From Hankyongella sp964404985 (GTDB taxonomy: Bacteria > Pseudomonadota > Alphaproteobacteria > Sphingomonadales > Sphingomonadaceae): a DNA stretch of 64,000 nt. The translations under genes and the position numbers were made by a program. This document shows, one piece after another, positions 10,792-19,604 of this stretch. The DNA is taken from the NCBI GenBank assembly GCA_964404985.1, contig CAYOMD010000007.1:1-64000 (forward strand), read 5' to 3'. Positions within the stretch are counted from its first letter, which is position 1. Each line of letters opens with the position of its first letter. A model generated the notes under the pieces. The model was not told the origin of the DNA, searched no databases, and saw only the letters and a program-made list of their open reading frames with translations.

Positions 10792-10840
10792 TTCCGGCTT
10801 GCGAGCCTCACACTGCAGATGGCTGCTGGCACCGTCAGCC

Positions 10841-10978
10841 TCAGCGATTCGCGCGGCACCGGTCCGAGCAGTATTTCACCTCATCCCAAACCTTTGCCCA
10901 CTTTTTCCGCCATGTGAACGGACGCCCGCACACACAGCAGACCTTGGTCGGGAGATCGGATTTGCGCTGCATTTTCAT
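10841..10978 (-). CDS. DUF2256 zinc-finger-like small protein
   Basis: A 45-residue protein, MKMQRKSDLPTKVCCVCGRP onward, recognised as DUF2256. It carries a CxxC (Cys14, Cys17), the conserved WRKKWAKVWDEVKYCSDRC stretch and a second pair, Cys37 and Cys41, which together would bind one zinc. Its ATG overlaps the photolyase stop (ATGA), so the two are translationally coupled. DUF2256 genes are often seen next to cryptochrome/photolyase genes, and a shared role in light-linked DNA repair is an inference only. An internal ATG six bases later is an alternative start. Confidence 0.87.
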   Translation of the reverse strand: MKMQRKSDLPTKVCCVCGRPFTWRKKWAKVWDEVKYCSDRCRANR

Positions 10979-12495
10979 CGGTCATCAAACAGCGGCAGCG
11001 CTGCTTTTCTCGCAGGTCGTGTCGGTCTGGTCCCGCTCTTGCGCGAGCCATGCCGGGTCTGGATACGCTCGGCTTCCGTGCGAAACTCTGGGCCACGCCG
11101 TGCAGCCCAAATCGCATCGCGCGCGGCACGCGCCGCCGCCAGATGGTCGGCTATCGGCGCGGGGTAGCGAGTATCCAGCAGCCGGGCTGCCTCCGGCCAG
11201 CGCCAGGGCTCATGGATATAGGCATCCGGCACTTCAGCCAGCTCCGGGACCCAGCGCCGCACGAAACGCCCGTCCGGGTCCTGATCATAGCCTTGTTTGA
11301 CCGGATTATAAATACGGATAGTGTTTATACCTGTGGTGCCGGACTGCATTTGAACCTGCGGCCAGTGGATGCCGGGCTCGTAGTCCGTGAACCGCCGTGC
11401 CAGCACCAGGCCACTGGCGCGCCAGGGCAGCCAGAGGTGGTAGCTCGCAACAGCCATCACCATCGCCCGCATGCGAAAGTTCAACCAGCCGGTGGCCGCA
11501 AGCGCGCGCATGCAGGCATCGACAAACGGCCAGCCAGTCTCCCCATGCGCCCAGGCGGCGAGTTTGTGCGGGTCCTGCAACTCCTGCCGCAGGGGAGCGT
11601 AGGCGCGGTGCATGGCCTCATGCTCGATGCGCGGCGCGTCCTCCAGTTTCTGCATGAAGTGGCAATGCCAGTGCAAACGCCCCGCGAAAGACCGCATCGA
11701 CGCGCGCCATTCTGGGGCTGCAACGTCCCGCAGTGCCCGCTGGCGCGCCCAGGTCGCCTGCGTGGCCTCGCGCATGCTGAGAGCGCCCGCGGCAAGATAA
11801 GGCGAGATGCGGGAGCAGGCGTCAAAGCCGCTCACCGGGCTGGACATCGATTTCTGATAATGCTGCCCCCTCGTCTCCAGGAAGCTGCGCAACGTCTCCT
11901 GCCCGGCAATGCTGCCGCCGCGTTGCTGCTCCGGGCAGGGATCGGGGGCAAGCCCGAGATCGTTGCAGTCCGGGATACCTCCGGGTGCAACATCAAGGGG
12001 TTCAAGGTGTGGCGGGGTTGCCACGGGGTCAGCCATGAACCGGTCCCACAGGCGTGCCCATCCGTCCCTGGATTTCAGCCGACGAACGACACCGTGTTGC
12101 GGCAACTCGGTCCATGGCACACCGTGCGCCCTACAGTAGGCGGCGACCCGGAGGTCACGCGCGTAGGTCCAAGCATTGCCGGTCTCCTCGTGCGACCAGA
12201 GCCCGGCAAGCCCGTATTCGGCCCGGATAGAGTGAAGGACGGCACATACATCGCCCGTCCGCACGACCAGCGGCTGCCCAAGTGCCGCCAGCGCCGTGCG
12301 CAACTCGCCAAGGCAATCCGCCGTGAACCGCCACTGCCGGCCGGACGTGTCAGGTTGTGCCCAATAGTCCGGCTCCACAATGTACAGCGGCAACACGCGC
12401 CCCCGCTGAGCAGCAGCCACTAGTGGCCGGTGATCCGTGGTGCGCAAATCCCGCTTGAACCATACGATGTGCAGCATCATGCAGTCGGTACGCAT
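10975..12495 (-). CDS. Cryptochrome/deoxyribodipyrimidine photolyase family protein
   Basis: A flavoprotein of the photolyase/cryptochrome family, expected either to repair UV-induced pyrimidine dimers with light or to sense light. The N-terminal alpha/beta domain begins MLHIVWFKRDLRTTDHRPLV. The C-terminal FAD domain shows FAGRLHWHCHFMQKLED, TGWPFVDACMRAL, GWLNFRMR, YEPGIHWPQVQMQSG and NPVKQGYDQDP. The choice between repair enzyme and cryptochrome cannot be made by eye. The start is uncertain among three ATGs within 19 bases; the outermost, with a weak TTAGGG site, is given. The stop overlaps the DUF2256 gene. Confidence 0.88.
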   Translation of the reverse strand: MRTDCMMLHIVWFKRDLRTTDHRPLVAAAQRGRVLPLYIVEPDYWAQPDTSGRQWRFTADCLGELRTALAALGQPLVVRTGDVCAVLHSIRAEYGLAGLWSHEETGNAWTYARDLRVAAYCRAHGVPWTELPQHGVVRRLKSRDGWARLWDRFMADPVATPPHLEPLDVAPGGIPDCNDLGLAPDPCPEQQRGGSIAGQETLRSFLETRGQHYQKSMSSPVSGFDACSRISPYLAAGALSMREATQATWARQRALRDVAAPEWRASMRSFAGRLHWHCHFMQKLEDAPRIEHEAMHRAYAPLRQELQDPHKLAAWAHGETGWPFVDACMRALAATGWLNFRMRAMVMAVASYHLWLPWRASGLVLARRFTDYEPGIHWPQVQMQSGTTGINTIRIYNPVKQGYDQDPDGRFVRRWVPELAEVPDAYIHEPWRWPEAARLLDTRYPAPIADHLAAARAARDAIWAARRGPEFRTEAERIQTRHGSRKSGTRPTRPARKAALPLFDDR

Positions 12496-12572
12496 GAGGG
12501 CCCTAAGCAGTTCAGGCTTTTAACTTACTGCGTAATATTTCTGACTGTCATCACCGTTGCTTCGCGCCAGCC

Positions 12573-12926
12573 TCAGGCCGCGTCGCCCGCAGTCAGATGG
12601 TGAGAAACCATGGGCATCTCAACAGCCTTCATGGCTTTCGCGAGTGTTTCGCGCACGCAGGCACGGGCCTCCATATTGGCGCGCAGGTCACTCAGAGTGT
12701 TCGGCATCCGGCAGACCATGTTGGCGGCCGATTCGATGCGGCGCACCATGGCTTCGGCACCGGCTTTGGAATTGAGGTTTAGGTCGCCATAGCGAACCGT
12801 CACAGCGTGGCTGCCGTCTGCTCCGCTGGTCAGCCGGTACACGTCGCTGGCGTTCGCGCTAGCGCTGAAACCGCAGGCAAGCAAGGCCGTGGCAGCAACA
12901 AGGCTGCTTTTAACGATGGAATTCAT
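12573..12926 (-). CDS. UrcA family protein, exported
   Basis: A 117-residue secreted protein of the UrcA family, common in Caulobacterales and Sphingomonadales. The start at MNSIVKSSLVAATALLACGF gives a signal peptide ending near SANA, with GAGGGAT eight bases upstream. The mature part has the typical VTVRYGDLNLNSKAGAEAMVRRIESAA pattern and two later cysteines (MVCRM and EARACVRET). The biochemical role of the family is unknown. It is a single gene with an AT-rich upstream region (12927-13151). Confidence 0.86.
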   Translation of the reverse strand: MNSIVKSSLVAATALLACGFSASANASDVYRLTSGADGSHAVTVRYGDLNLNSKAGAEAMVRRIESAANMVCRMPNTLSDLRANMEARACVRETLAKAMKAVEMPMVSHHLTAGDAA

Positions 12927-13151
12927 GATCTCATCCCTCTTGTTTAGCACCCAGAACCATACCTGAGTACTATTTAACTACCAAAAACCGTAGACACCCC
13001 GCCTACGGCATTAGACTTAAAGTTAAATGCCACAAAAACGATTGAGTATCATATCGACTTTGTGACTATTACCGATTTACAGGAATTTTTTACTTTCCTC
13101 ATCCGGATATCGATTATCGGCGGGATATGTGCGACGAGTAGCTTTCGTGCT

Positions 13152-16100
13152 TCACTCTGCCGACATATGTACTCGGCTCGTCGTCGACTGCTGCGCTGAG
13201 CCTGCCTGAAGCAGTGCGACCAGTGCCTCAGGCGCCAGCGGCTTGGCGAGCACAGTCACGCCGAGGTCTTTCAGCAGCGGAAAGGCTTGCCCCTGCGGGT
13301 CAGCCGTTACCAGCGCCAGGATTGCCTGCGGGTGCGCATCCCGTATCCATTGCAGGATTTCGATCCCGGTGGTGTCGCTGTCCAGCCGGTAGTCCACCAG
13401 CGCCGCATCGATCGTCTCGGACCTGATGATCTCCAGGGCCGATCGCGCATCCGGGGCAGTCATCGCCCGGCAGCCGATGGCATCGAGCAGGCTCTCGGTC
13501 GCCTCCAGGATGGCGGGCTCGTTATCCACACACAGCACCTGCAGGCGCTGCAGCATGGCGGTGCTGGCGACAGGCAGCGCGGGCCGTTCGCTGGTGTGGA
13601 CCTGCATATGAAGCGGCAGGCTGACCCAGAAATGGCTGCCCCGTCTCAGGCGCGAGGACAGACCAAGGTCAGCCTCCAGCAGCCGGGCGAGCCGTTGGAC
13701 GATTGCCAGGCCGAGGCCTGCACCCTGTTCGGTCTTGGTCAGGGTCGGCAAGCGACGGAATTCCTCGAAGATGGCACCATGAAGATCGTCCGGAATACCG
13801 GGGCCGGTATCCCAGACTTCAAGGCGGACTTTATCGCCGCGCACCCGGCAGGCCAGCAATATGCCACCAGACGCCGTATAACGCACAGCGTTGGAGAGAA
13901 AATTCTGCAGGATCGAGCGCAAAAGCGCCCGGTCCGTCTGCACAGAGACCGGGCGGCTGTGCACGCGCAGAGACAACCCCTGCTCGGCGGCCAGCGGCGC
14001 AAATTCCGCCTCCAGCTCCTCAAACAGGTCACTGATGCGCAAAACACTGGGCTTGGCCTCGATACCGCCAGCATCCAGGCGGGAAATATCGAGCAGCGAC
14101 TTGAGCAGACGGTCCGCAGCGCCGATCGCGGCATCGATCTTGCGGGACAAGACTTTGCCCTTCTCGTCAACCTGATGGCTGAGTGCTCCGCACAGCAGTC
14201 GTGCCGCATGCAGCGGCTGCTGCAGATCATGGCTTGCCGCAGCCAGAAACCGCGTCTTGTCGCGGTTCGCCGCGTCCGAGGCCTGTTGCGCCAGCCGCAA
14301 TTCCGCCGCCAGCTGGCGACTGCGGTCTGCCTCCCGTGCCAGATCGCGATTGGCCTCCATATAGGCTTGTGTGCGCTCGGTCACGCGGGCCTCCAGTTCG
14401 TCGCGTGCGGCCTCCAGCGCCTGCTGCGCGCGTCGCTCCTGGGTCACATCTGTGAAGCACATCACATAGCCGCCGTCCGGCATCGGGCCGCCGACGGTCT
14501 TGATGATCGTGCCGCCGGGGCGCACACGCTCGAAGGTATGCGGCATGGCCCGGCGCATATGCGTCAGCCGGCGGGCAACAAGGCCTTCCACCTCGCCGGC
14601 ACCACATTCACCGCGCAGTGCATTATGGCGGATCAACTCGTCAACTGGCTGCCCGACCCGGACGAACCCCGGCGGATAGTCAAAGATCTCGAGGTAGCGC
14701 CGGTTCCAGGCGACCAGCCGGAGGTCCCGGTCCACCACGCTGACACCGGGGTCGATATGTTCCAGCGTGGCGGCGAGAAGGTCCTTGGAAAACTGCAGGC
14801 TATGGCTGGTTTCATCGAGCAGCTGGACCACATCGGCCATGCCGAGGCTGGACCCGGTCATGGCGGACGACATGATGACCCGCGCGGACGGCGCGCCGAT
14901 GACGCTGGCGATCAGGCGCTCGGCGCACCGGGCGGCCTCCCCGTTCAGGGGCGCATCCAGCGCTCTTGAACGGGTATCCAGCCGGGAAAATGCATCGTTG
15001 GTCACCTCATGACCGACGAAGCGGGCCGACAGGGCGCGAACATCACCGACTGTGCGCACAATGCCGAAACGCGAAGCCGGCAGCCGGGTCGCGACAAGAC
15101 CGGCCACAAAACCCCGCAATGGCTGGCTGTAGCTTAGCAGGATGAAAATGGCGATATTGCCGCCTAGGCTCCACAGCGTGCCGTGGGTGATAGGGCTCAG
15201 TCCGGTCACACCCAGCAGGGCATGCGGATCGACCCACTGTGACACAGGGCCCAGAAAATCCCGGATGTTGGCGAGCCCAAGGGTCGACGGCAGGAACAAG
15301 GTGTAAAGCCAGAGTACTCCGCCTGTGAGCAACCCGGCCCCGGCAGCAACAGTGCTGCGTTTGGCGCTGAGCACACCACCGACGAGAGCCGGCGCAAACT
15401 GGGCTGCCGCTGCGAACGCGATCAGGCCGATCCCGGCCAGGGTCTCTGAACTGTCAACGGTCCTGTAGTACGCATAGGCCCCAGCGACGATTGCCATAAT
15501 CGACAGCCGGCGTACTGCCAGCAATTGCCCGCCGATATCGTGCTCGCGGGTCATCGCCGTGCTGCGCAGGATCAGCGGGGCCAGTATGTCGTTCGAGACC
15601 ATGGTCGCGAGTGCCAGAGTCTCGACGATCACCATCGCCGTCGCCGCCGAAAATCCGCCGAGGAAAATCAGGGTCGCGATCGCCGAATTGCCGTCCAGCA
15701 GCGGGAGATCGATGACATAGAGATCCGGAGATGCAGTGCCCGGCAGCAGGGAGAGTCCGGCCCAGGTGATCGGGATGACCACAACAGCCGTCAGCGCAAG
15801 ATAGGCGGGGAATGTCCATCGGGCATGGCGGACATGCGCAGGGTCGGTCGCCTCGACGACAGCGATATGAAACTGCCGGGGCAGGCACAGGATCGCCGAC
15901 ATCGACAGCAGGCAAATCACCGGAAAATCCAGCGACAGCGCCTCCGGCGCGAAAAGGCCCTGCAAGCGCTCCAGGCCGTTCGCGCGTGGCGGTGCGGGCG
16001 TACCCATCAGCAGCCATACCGCAAACAGGCCGGCGATGGTCAATGCCGCAATCTTGACCACCGACTCCATGGCCACGGCAACGACCAGACCATGGTTGCG

Positions 16101-16652
16101 CCCGGCGGCATCATAGCGCCGCGTGCCGAAGACAATTGCAAACAAGGCGAGCACACCGGCGATCAGCAGCACTGTGCCGGCCTCTGGCGGTGTCACCGCC
16201 TGACCGGGGGCGCTGTAGACCAGTTCATTGTAGGTCATCCCCAGCGATTTGAGCTGAAGAGCGATGTAGGGCAGCGCGGACAGCAGCGCGATCAGGGTGA
16301 CGAGCGCAGCCAGCCTGCGATCCTTGCCGTAACGCGAGGAGATGAAGTCCGCGATGGAAATGGAGCCGTCCTGCTTGGCGGCCATCACCAGCCGGCGCAT
16401 GAACCCGTTGCCGAACAACAGCACGAGCGCCGGCCCCAGATAAATCGGCAGATAGTTCCAGCCGCTGGTCGCTGCAGTGCCGACAGCGCCGAAAAACGTC
16501 CAGGACGTGCAGTAGACCGCCAGAGACATGGCATAGGTCAACGGGCCGGATGCACCGCCGCCACGCGCCGCTCGATCTTCCGTGCGCCACGCAACGATGA
16601 ACAACATGAGCGCATAGCCCAGCGCCAGCGCAAGCGGCAACCACGTCGGCAC
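13152..16652 (-). CDS. Hybrid histidine kinase with sodium/solute symporter sensor domain
   Basis: A 1166-residue membrane signalling protein. The N-terminal 490 residues form a sodium:solute symporter-like bundle of 12-13 helices (for example YCTSWTFFGAVGTAATSGWN), then a PAS domain (about 620-740), a HisKA domain with phospho-acceptor His808 in SHDLQQPLHAARLL, an HATPase domain (NAVRYTASGGILLACR, then DTGPGIPDD and GAGLGLAIVQRLA), and a C-terminal receiver with phospho-Asp1087 in LVDYRLD. It would couple transport or binding of a solute to a phosphorelay, like CbrA. The GTG start is chosen because GGGGAG lies six bases upstream. No separate response regulator is next to it. Confidence 0.93.
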   Translation of the reverse strand: MPTWLPLALALGYALMLFIVAWRTEDRAARGGGASGPLTYAMSLAVYCTSWTFFGAVGTAATSGWNYLPIYLGPALVLLFGNGFMRRLVMAAKQDGSISIADFISSRYGKDRRLAALVTLIALLSALPYIALQLKSLGMTYNELVYSAPGQAVTPPEAGTVLLIAGVLALFAIVFGTRRYDAAGRNHGLVVAVAMESVVKIAALTIAGLFAVWLLMGTPAPPRANGLERLQGLFAPEALSLDFPVICLLSMSAILCLPRQFHIAVVEATDPAHVRHARWTFPAYLALTAVVVIPITWAGLSLLPGTASPDLYVIDLPLLDGNSAIATLIFLGGFSAATAMVIVETLALATMVSNDILAPLILRSTAMTREHDIGGQLLAVRRLSIMAIVAGAYAYYRTVDSSETLAGIGLIAFAAAAQFAPALVGGVLSAKRSTVAAGAGLLTGGVLWLYTLFLPSTLGLANIRDFLGPVSQWVDPHALLGVTGLSPITHGTLWSLGGNIAIFILLSYSQPLRGFVAGLVATRLPASRFGIVRTVGDVRALSARFVGHEVTNDAFSRLDTRSRALDAPLNGEAARCAERLIASVIGAPSARVIMSSAMTGSSLGMADVVQLLDETSHSLQFSKDLLAATLEHIDPGVSVVDRDLRLVAWNRRYLEIFDYPPGFVRVGQPVDELIRHNALRGECGAGEVEGLVARRLTHMRRAMPHTFERVRPGGTIIKTVGGPMPDGGYVMCFTDVTQERRAQQALEAARDELEARVTERTQAYMEANRDLAREADRSRQLAAELRLAQQASDAANRDKTRFLAAASHDLQQPLHAARLLCGALSHQVDEKGKVLSRKIDAAIGAADRLLKSLLDISRLDAGGIEAKPSVLRISDLFEELEAEFAPLAAEQGLSLRVHSRPVSVQTDRALLRSILQNFLSNAVRYTASGGILLACRVRGDKVRLEVWDTGPGIPDDLHGAIFEEFRRLPTLTKTEQGAGLGLAIVQRLARLLEADLGLSSRLRRGSHFWVSLPLHMQVHTSERPALPVASTAMLQRLQVLCVDNEPAILEATESLLDAIGCRAMTAPDARSALEIIRSETIDAALVDYRLDSDTTGIEILQWIRDAHPQAILALVTADPQGQAFPLLKDLGVTVLAKPLAPEALVALLQAGSAQQSTTSRVHMSAE

Positions 16653-16742
16653 CGCACTCTCCCCTTTTGCGGCCTTGCAGGAGACCGCCACAACGCCATG
16701 CTATCATGCGCGCAACCAGAGTCGAGCAGACCATAGTCTAAA

Positions 16743-16800
16743 CCCTTTCCGACTTTGATTGAATCACATCGTGATGGCATCAAAGGTCGGATAAAAAGGG
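16743..16800. repeat. CCGACTTTGAT palindromic element, copy 1
   Basis: CCCTTTCCGACTTTGAT faces ATCAAAGGTCGGATAAAAAGGG, with an inner ATCAC/GTGAT palindrome. Read on the other strand it is about 85% identical to 52498-52551. It lies between the hybrid kinase and metZ. No T run placed for termination is seen. Confidence 0.8.
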
Positions 16801-16833
16801 TCTATTCTTATGTCTGGAGCCATTCTTGTCGTT

Positions 16834-16864
16834 TTTTTGATTGAACACCTGGTTCAATCAAAAA
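16834..16864. other. Perfect 13-bp hairpin upstream of metZ
   Basis: TTTTTGATTGAAC and GTTCAATCAAAAA flank the loop ACCTG. The stem is symmetric on both strands. It could end transcripts on either strand only weakly because the GC content is low. It may be a fragment of the same repeat class as the GATTGATTCAATC palindrome at 57054-57080. Confidence 0.5.
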
Positions 16865-16874
16865 CGGAAAGTCT

Positions 16875-16908
16875 CTAGCGCGTTGCGCTCTTTGGCGCTC
16901 GCCGCTAG
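16875..16908 (+). promoter_or_regulatory. GC-rich hairpin in the metZ leader
   Basis: CTAGCG and CGCTAG enclose a GCGC-rich interior, 33 bases before the metZ start. No known riboswitch consensus was recognised. It might shape metZ expression or be a repeat relic. Confidence 0.3.
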
Positions 16909-16940
16909 TGCTGCGCCCTGTAGCAAAGGCAAAATCCTCC

Positions 16941-18146
16941 ATGAAAAATACCACGGGCACAAATCGTGACATCACCCGAACCTGGCGCCCTGCGACCCAG
17001 GCTGTGCGGGCCGGCACCTGGCGTTCCGATTTCGGCGAGACCTCCGAGGCTTTGTTTCTGACCTCCGGCTTTGCCTACGACAGCGCCGAAGACGTCGCAG
17101 GCCGGTTCGAGGGCGTGAGGCCGGGATTTACCTACTCCCGCCAGGGTAACCCGACGGTCGCCATGTTCGAGGAACGGATGGCGATCCTGGAAGGGGCAGA
17201 CATCGCCCGGGCGACCGCAACCGGCATGGCTGCCATGACGGCTGCGCTGCTCTGCAGCTTGAAAGCCGGCGACCATGTTGTCGCATCACGCGCCCTGTTC
17301 GGCAGTTGCCGCTGGCTCATCGACACCCTGCTGCCGCGCTACGGCATTGCCACGACCACAGTCGACGGCCGGGAGCTGGACGCCTGGCGCGCGGCGATCC
17401 GCCCCGAGACGCGGATGTTCTTCCTGGAGACCCCCGCAAATCCCACCCTTGATGTCGTGGATATTGCCGGCGTCAGTGCCCTTGCCAAAGCGGCGGGCGC
17501 GCTGGTCGTGGTCGATAATGTGTTTGCAACGCCGCTGCTGCAGAAGCCGCTGGCGCTGGGTGCCGATATCGTCGCCTATTCCGCAACCAAGCACATTGAC
17601 GGGCAAGGCCGGGTGCTGGGCGGTGTGGTCTGCTGTTCGCAGCATTTCCACGACGAACACCTGTTTCCCTATTTCCGGCATACCGGCTGCGCGCTCTCCC
17701 CCTTCAATGCCTGGGTGCTGCTGAAGGGCCTGGAGACCCTTGAGCTGCGTCTGAACCGCATGTGCGACAATGCAGAGGCCGTTGTGGCTGCCATTGCCGG
17801 TCGTGCACCGGACCTGCGCTACCCCGGCCTGCCCGATTTCCCGCAATACGCACTGGTGCAGGCGCAGATGACGCGCGGCGGCACGATCTTCTGTTTCGAC
17901 CTCGGCAGCCGGGAGCGGGCGTTTGCCTTCCTCAACGCTCTGGAACTGATCGATATTTCCAACAATATCGGCGACTCGCGCAGCCTGGCGACGCATCCGG
18001 AGACGACCACGCACAAGGCGGTGCCGGCGGAATTGCGCGCAGGCCTCGGCATCACGCCGGGGCTGATCCGTGTATCGATCGGCCTTGAAGATCCGCACGA
18101 CCTCATCGAAGACCTCTCGCGCGCGCTGCACGCGGCCGGCACCTAA
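16941..18146 (+). CDS. metZ: O-succinylhomoserine sulfhydrylase
   Basis: A PLP enzyme that makes homocysteine from O-succinylhomoserine and sulfide in methionine synthesis. The 401-residue product shows the Cys/Met-metabolism fold: TYSRQGNPTVAMFEERMA, TGMAAMTAAL, ETPANPTLDVVDI, the cofactor Lys217 in SATKHIDGQGRVLGG, and the C-terminal RVSIGLEDPHDLIEDL. The family's MetZ branch fits better than MetB because of the short N-terminus and FDLGSRERAFAFLNAL block. The ribosome site is weak. apaG follows after 20 bases and may be cotranscribed. Confidence 0.93.
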   Translation: MKNTTGTNRDITRTWRPATQAVRAGTWRSDFGETSEALFLTSGFAYDSAEDVAGRFEGVRPGFTYSRQGNPTVAMFEERMAILEGADIARATATGMAAMTAALLCSLKAGDHVVASRALFGSCRWLIDTLLPRYGIATTTVDGRELDAWRAAIRPETRMFFLETPANPTLDVVDIAGVSALAKAAGALVVVDNVFATPLLQKPLALGADIVAYSATKHIDGQGRVLGGVVCCSQHFHDEHLFPYFRHTGCALSPFNAWVLLKGLETLELRLNRMCDNAEAVVAAIAGRAPDLRYPGLPDFPQYALVQAQMTRGGTIFCFDLGSRERAFAFLNALELIDISNNIGDSRSLATHPETTTHKAVPAELRAGLGITPGLIRVSIGLEDPHDLIEDLSRALHAAGT

Positions 18147-18166
18147 CCCCAAGATCCGAGACAGCC

Positions 18167-18583
18167 ATGAGCAATACCGACGACGACTACCCTTATGCCG
18201 CCCAGACCGAGGGCTTTGTCGTGCGCGTACGCCCGGTCTTCCTCGACGACCAGTCGGACGAGAGCGACAACAAATACCTCTGGGGCTATGAAATCCGGGT
18301 CGAGAACCACAGCACGGTGACCGCCCAGCTGCGGTCCCGCCACTGGATCATCACGGATGGCAACGGACAGGTCCAGGACGTCAAGGGCGACGGGGTTGTC
18401 GGCGAGCAACCCATACTGGAGCCGGGTGAGGCCTTCACCTATGGGTCCGGCTGCCCGCTCAACACGCCGACCGGCTTCATGGTCGGTCGCTATCAGATGG
18501 CGACAGAGGACGGCCGCACCTTCGAGATTGATATCCCGGCCTTCTCGCTCGACAGTCCCTACGCGAAACGGACCTTGAACTGA
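18167..18583 (+). CDS. apaG: ApaG protein
   Basis: A 138-residue fibronectin-III-like beta protein. Residues YAAQTEGFVVRVRPVFLDDQ, YLWGYEIRVENHS, LRSRHWIITD, VVGEQPILEPGEAFTYGSG and GFMVGRYQM are the ApaG landmarks. The family has been linked to cobalt/magnesium efflux and to Ap4A turnover, but the molecular role is unsettled. It lies 20 bases after metZ and ends just before a hairpin terminator shared with rpsI. Confidence 0.95.
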   Translation: MSNTDDDYPYAAQTEGFVVRVRPVFLDDQSDESDNKYLWGYEIRVENHSTVTAQLRSRHWIITDGNGQVQDVKGDGVVGEQPILEPGEAFTYGSGCPLNTPTGFMVGRYQMATEDGRTFEIDIPAFSLDSPYAKRTLN

Positions 18584-18593
18584 GCGCAAAAAG

Positions 18594-18622
18594 AAAGGGC
18601 GCACCAACCGGCACGCCCTTTT
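18594..18622. terminator. Bidirectional intrinsic terminator between apaG and rpsI
   Basis: AAAGGGCG and CGCCCTTT form an 8-bp stem. T-rich DNA follows on the plus strand (TTGTTTTG), and the A-rich left flank gives a U-rich tail on the minus strand. Placed between two convergent operons, it would stop both. Confidence 0.75.
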
Positions 18623-18644
18623 GTTTTGTCGTCCAGACGTGCGT

Positions 18645-19127
18645 TTAGCGCTTCGAGAACTGGAAGCTGCGGCGGGCCTTGGCGCGACCGTACTTCTTGC
18701 GCTCGACTACGCGGGCGTCGCGGGTCAGGAAGCCGGCTGATTTGACTGCTGCGCGCAACACCGGCTCATACTTCTGCAGAGCCTGGGCAATGCCGTGCTT
18801 GACCGCACCAGCCTGACCAGAGAGGCCGCCGCCAGTGACGGTGGCATAGACGTCATAGGAGTCGACGCGGTCTGCGACCAGGAACGGCTGGTTGATGATC
18901 AGCCGCAGGGTCGGACGGGCGAAATACACCGTCTGATCGCGACCGTTGACGATAATGCGGCCATTACCGGGCTTCAGCCAGACACGGGCGATGGCGTTCT
19001 TGCGCTTGCCGGTCGCGTAGCTGCGGCCCTGGGCGTCGATTTCCGGCTCCCGCAAGGCAACGGGCTCCGGCTCGTACGTGCCGCTGGTCAGGGACTTCAG
19101 GTCTTGCAGATCATGCACCTCAGACAT
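18645..19127 (-). CDS. rpsI: 30S ribosomal protein uS9
   Basis: Small-subunit protein whose C-terminal tail reaches the P-site tRNA. The 160-residue product has a 30-residue N-terminal extension typical of alphaproteobacteria, then SYATGKRKNAIARVWLKPG, GRIIVNGRDQTVYF, VTGGGLSGQAGAVKHGIAQAL, and the basic tail ending KKYGRAKARRSFQFSKR. Its ATG shares one base with the rplM stop (TAATG), so the two are translationally coupled. Confidence 0.97.
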   Translation of the reverse strand: MSEVHDLQDLKSLTSGTYEPEPVALREPEIDAQGRSYATGKRKNAIARVWLKPGNGRIIVNGRDQTVYFARPTLRLIINQPFLVADRVDSYDVYATVTGGGLSGQAGAVKHGIAQALQKYEPVLRAAVKSAGFLTRDARVVERKKYGRAKARRSFQFSKR

Positions 19128-19591
19128 TAGGCGCCTCGCTTATTCTTGGGCGACATCGACGCCACATCCAGGATTGTTGGGCTCTGCGCTTCATGCGGGT
19201 GCGCTGTGCCGGCGAAAATGCGCAGATTGCGCATCTGCTTGCGGCCGAGGGGACCACGCGGCACCATGCGCTCAACCGCCTTCTCGAGCACGCGCTCGGG
19301 GAAGCGGCCGTCCAGCGCATGGTCAGCACGCAGTTCCTTGATGCCGCCCGGATAGCCGGTATGGCGATAATAGAACTTCTGGCTCAGCTTGCGCCCGGTG
19401 AAGCGCACTTTCTCGGCATTGATGACAATGATGTTGTCACCGCAGTCGACGTGCGGGGTGTAGGTGGTTTTGTGCTTGCCGCGCAGGTGGTTGGCGATGA
19501 TCGATGCCAACCGGCCCACAACCAGGCCATCGGCATCGATCAGCAGCCACTTTTTGTCCACCTCGGCGGGTTTCGCCACGAAGGTCTTCAT
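19127..19591 (-). CDS. rplM: 50S ribosomal protein uL13
   Basis: Early-assembling large-subunit protein. The 154-residue product shows MKTFVAKPAEVDKKWLLIDA, DGLVVGRLASIIANHLRGK, YTPHVDCGDNIIVINAEKV, and FYRHTGYPGG-like and ERVLEKAVERMVPRGPLG blocks. It is first in the rplM-rpsI operon. A promoter and a terminator-like hairpin lie in the 110 bases upstream (see 19605-19704), suggesting leader control of the operon. Confidence 0.97.
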   Translation of the reverse strand: MKTFVAKPAEVDKKWLLIDADGLVVGRLASIIANHLRGKHKTTYTPHVDCGDNIIVINAEKVRFTGRKLSQKFYYRHTGYPGGIKELRADHALDGRFPERVLEKAVERMVPRGPLGRKQMRNLRIFAGTAHPHEAQSPTILDVASMSPKNKRGA

Positions 19592-19604
19592 GTGTGCCTC
19601 TCAA

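Noticed and set aside
13287..14969. Long open frame of 560 codons on the plus strand inside the hybrid kinase gene
   Set aside because: It is the antisense shadow of a GC-rich gene. It has no domain, no ribosome site and unusual composition, whereas the minus strand encodes clear HisKA, HATPase and receiver motifs.
15525..16736. Plus-strand open frame of 403 codons opposite the symporter domain
   Set aside because: Arg/Gln/His-rich shadow of the membrane-domain coding sequence.
16700..16940. SAM-II or other known riboswitch before metZ
   Set aside because: The conserved sequence pattern and pseudoknot of SAM-II were not visible. Only generic hairpins are present.
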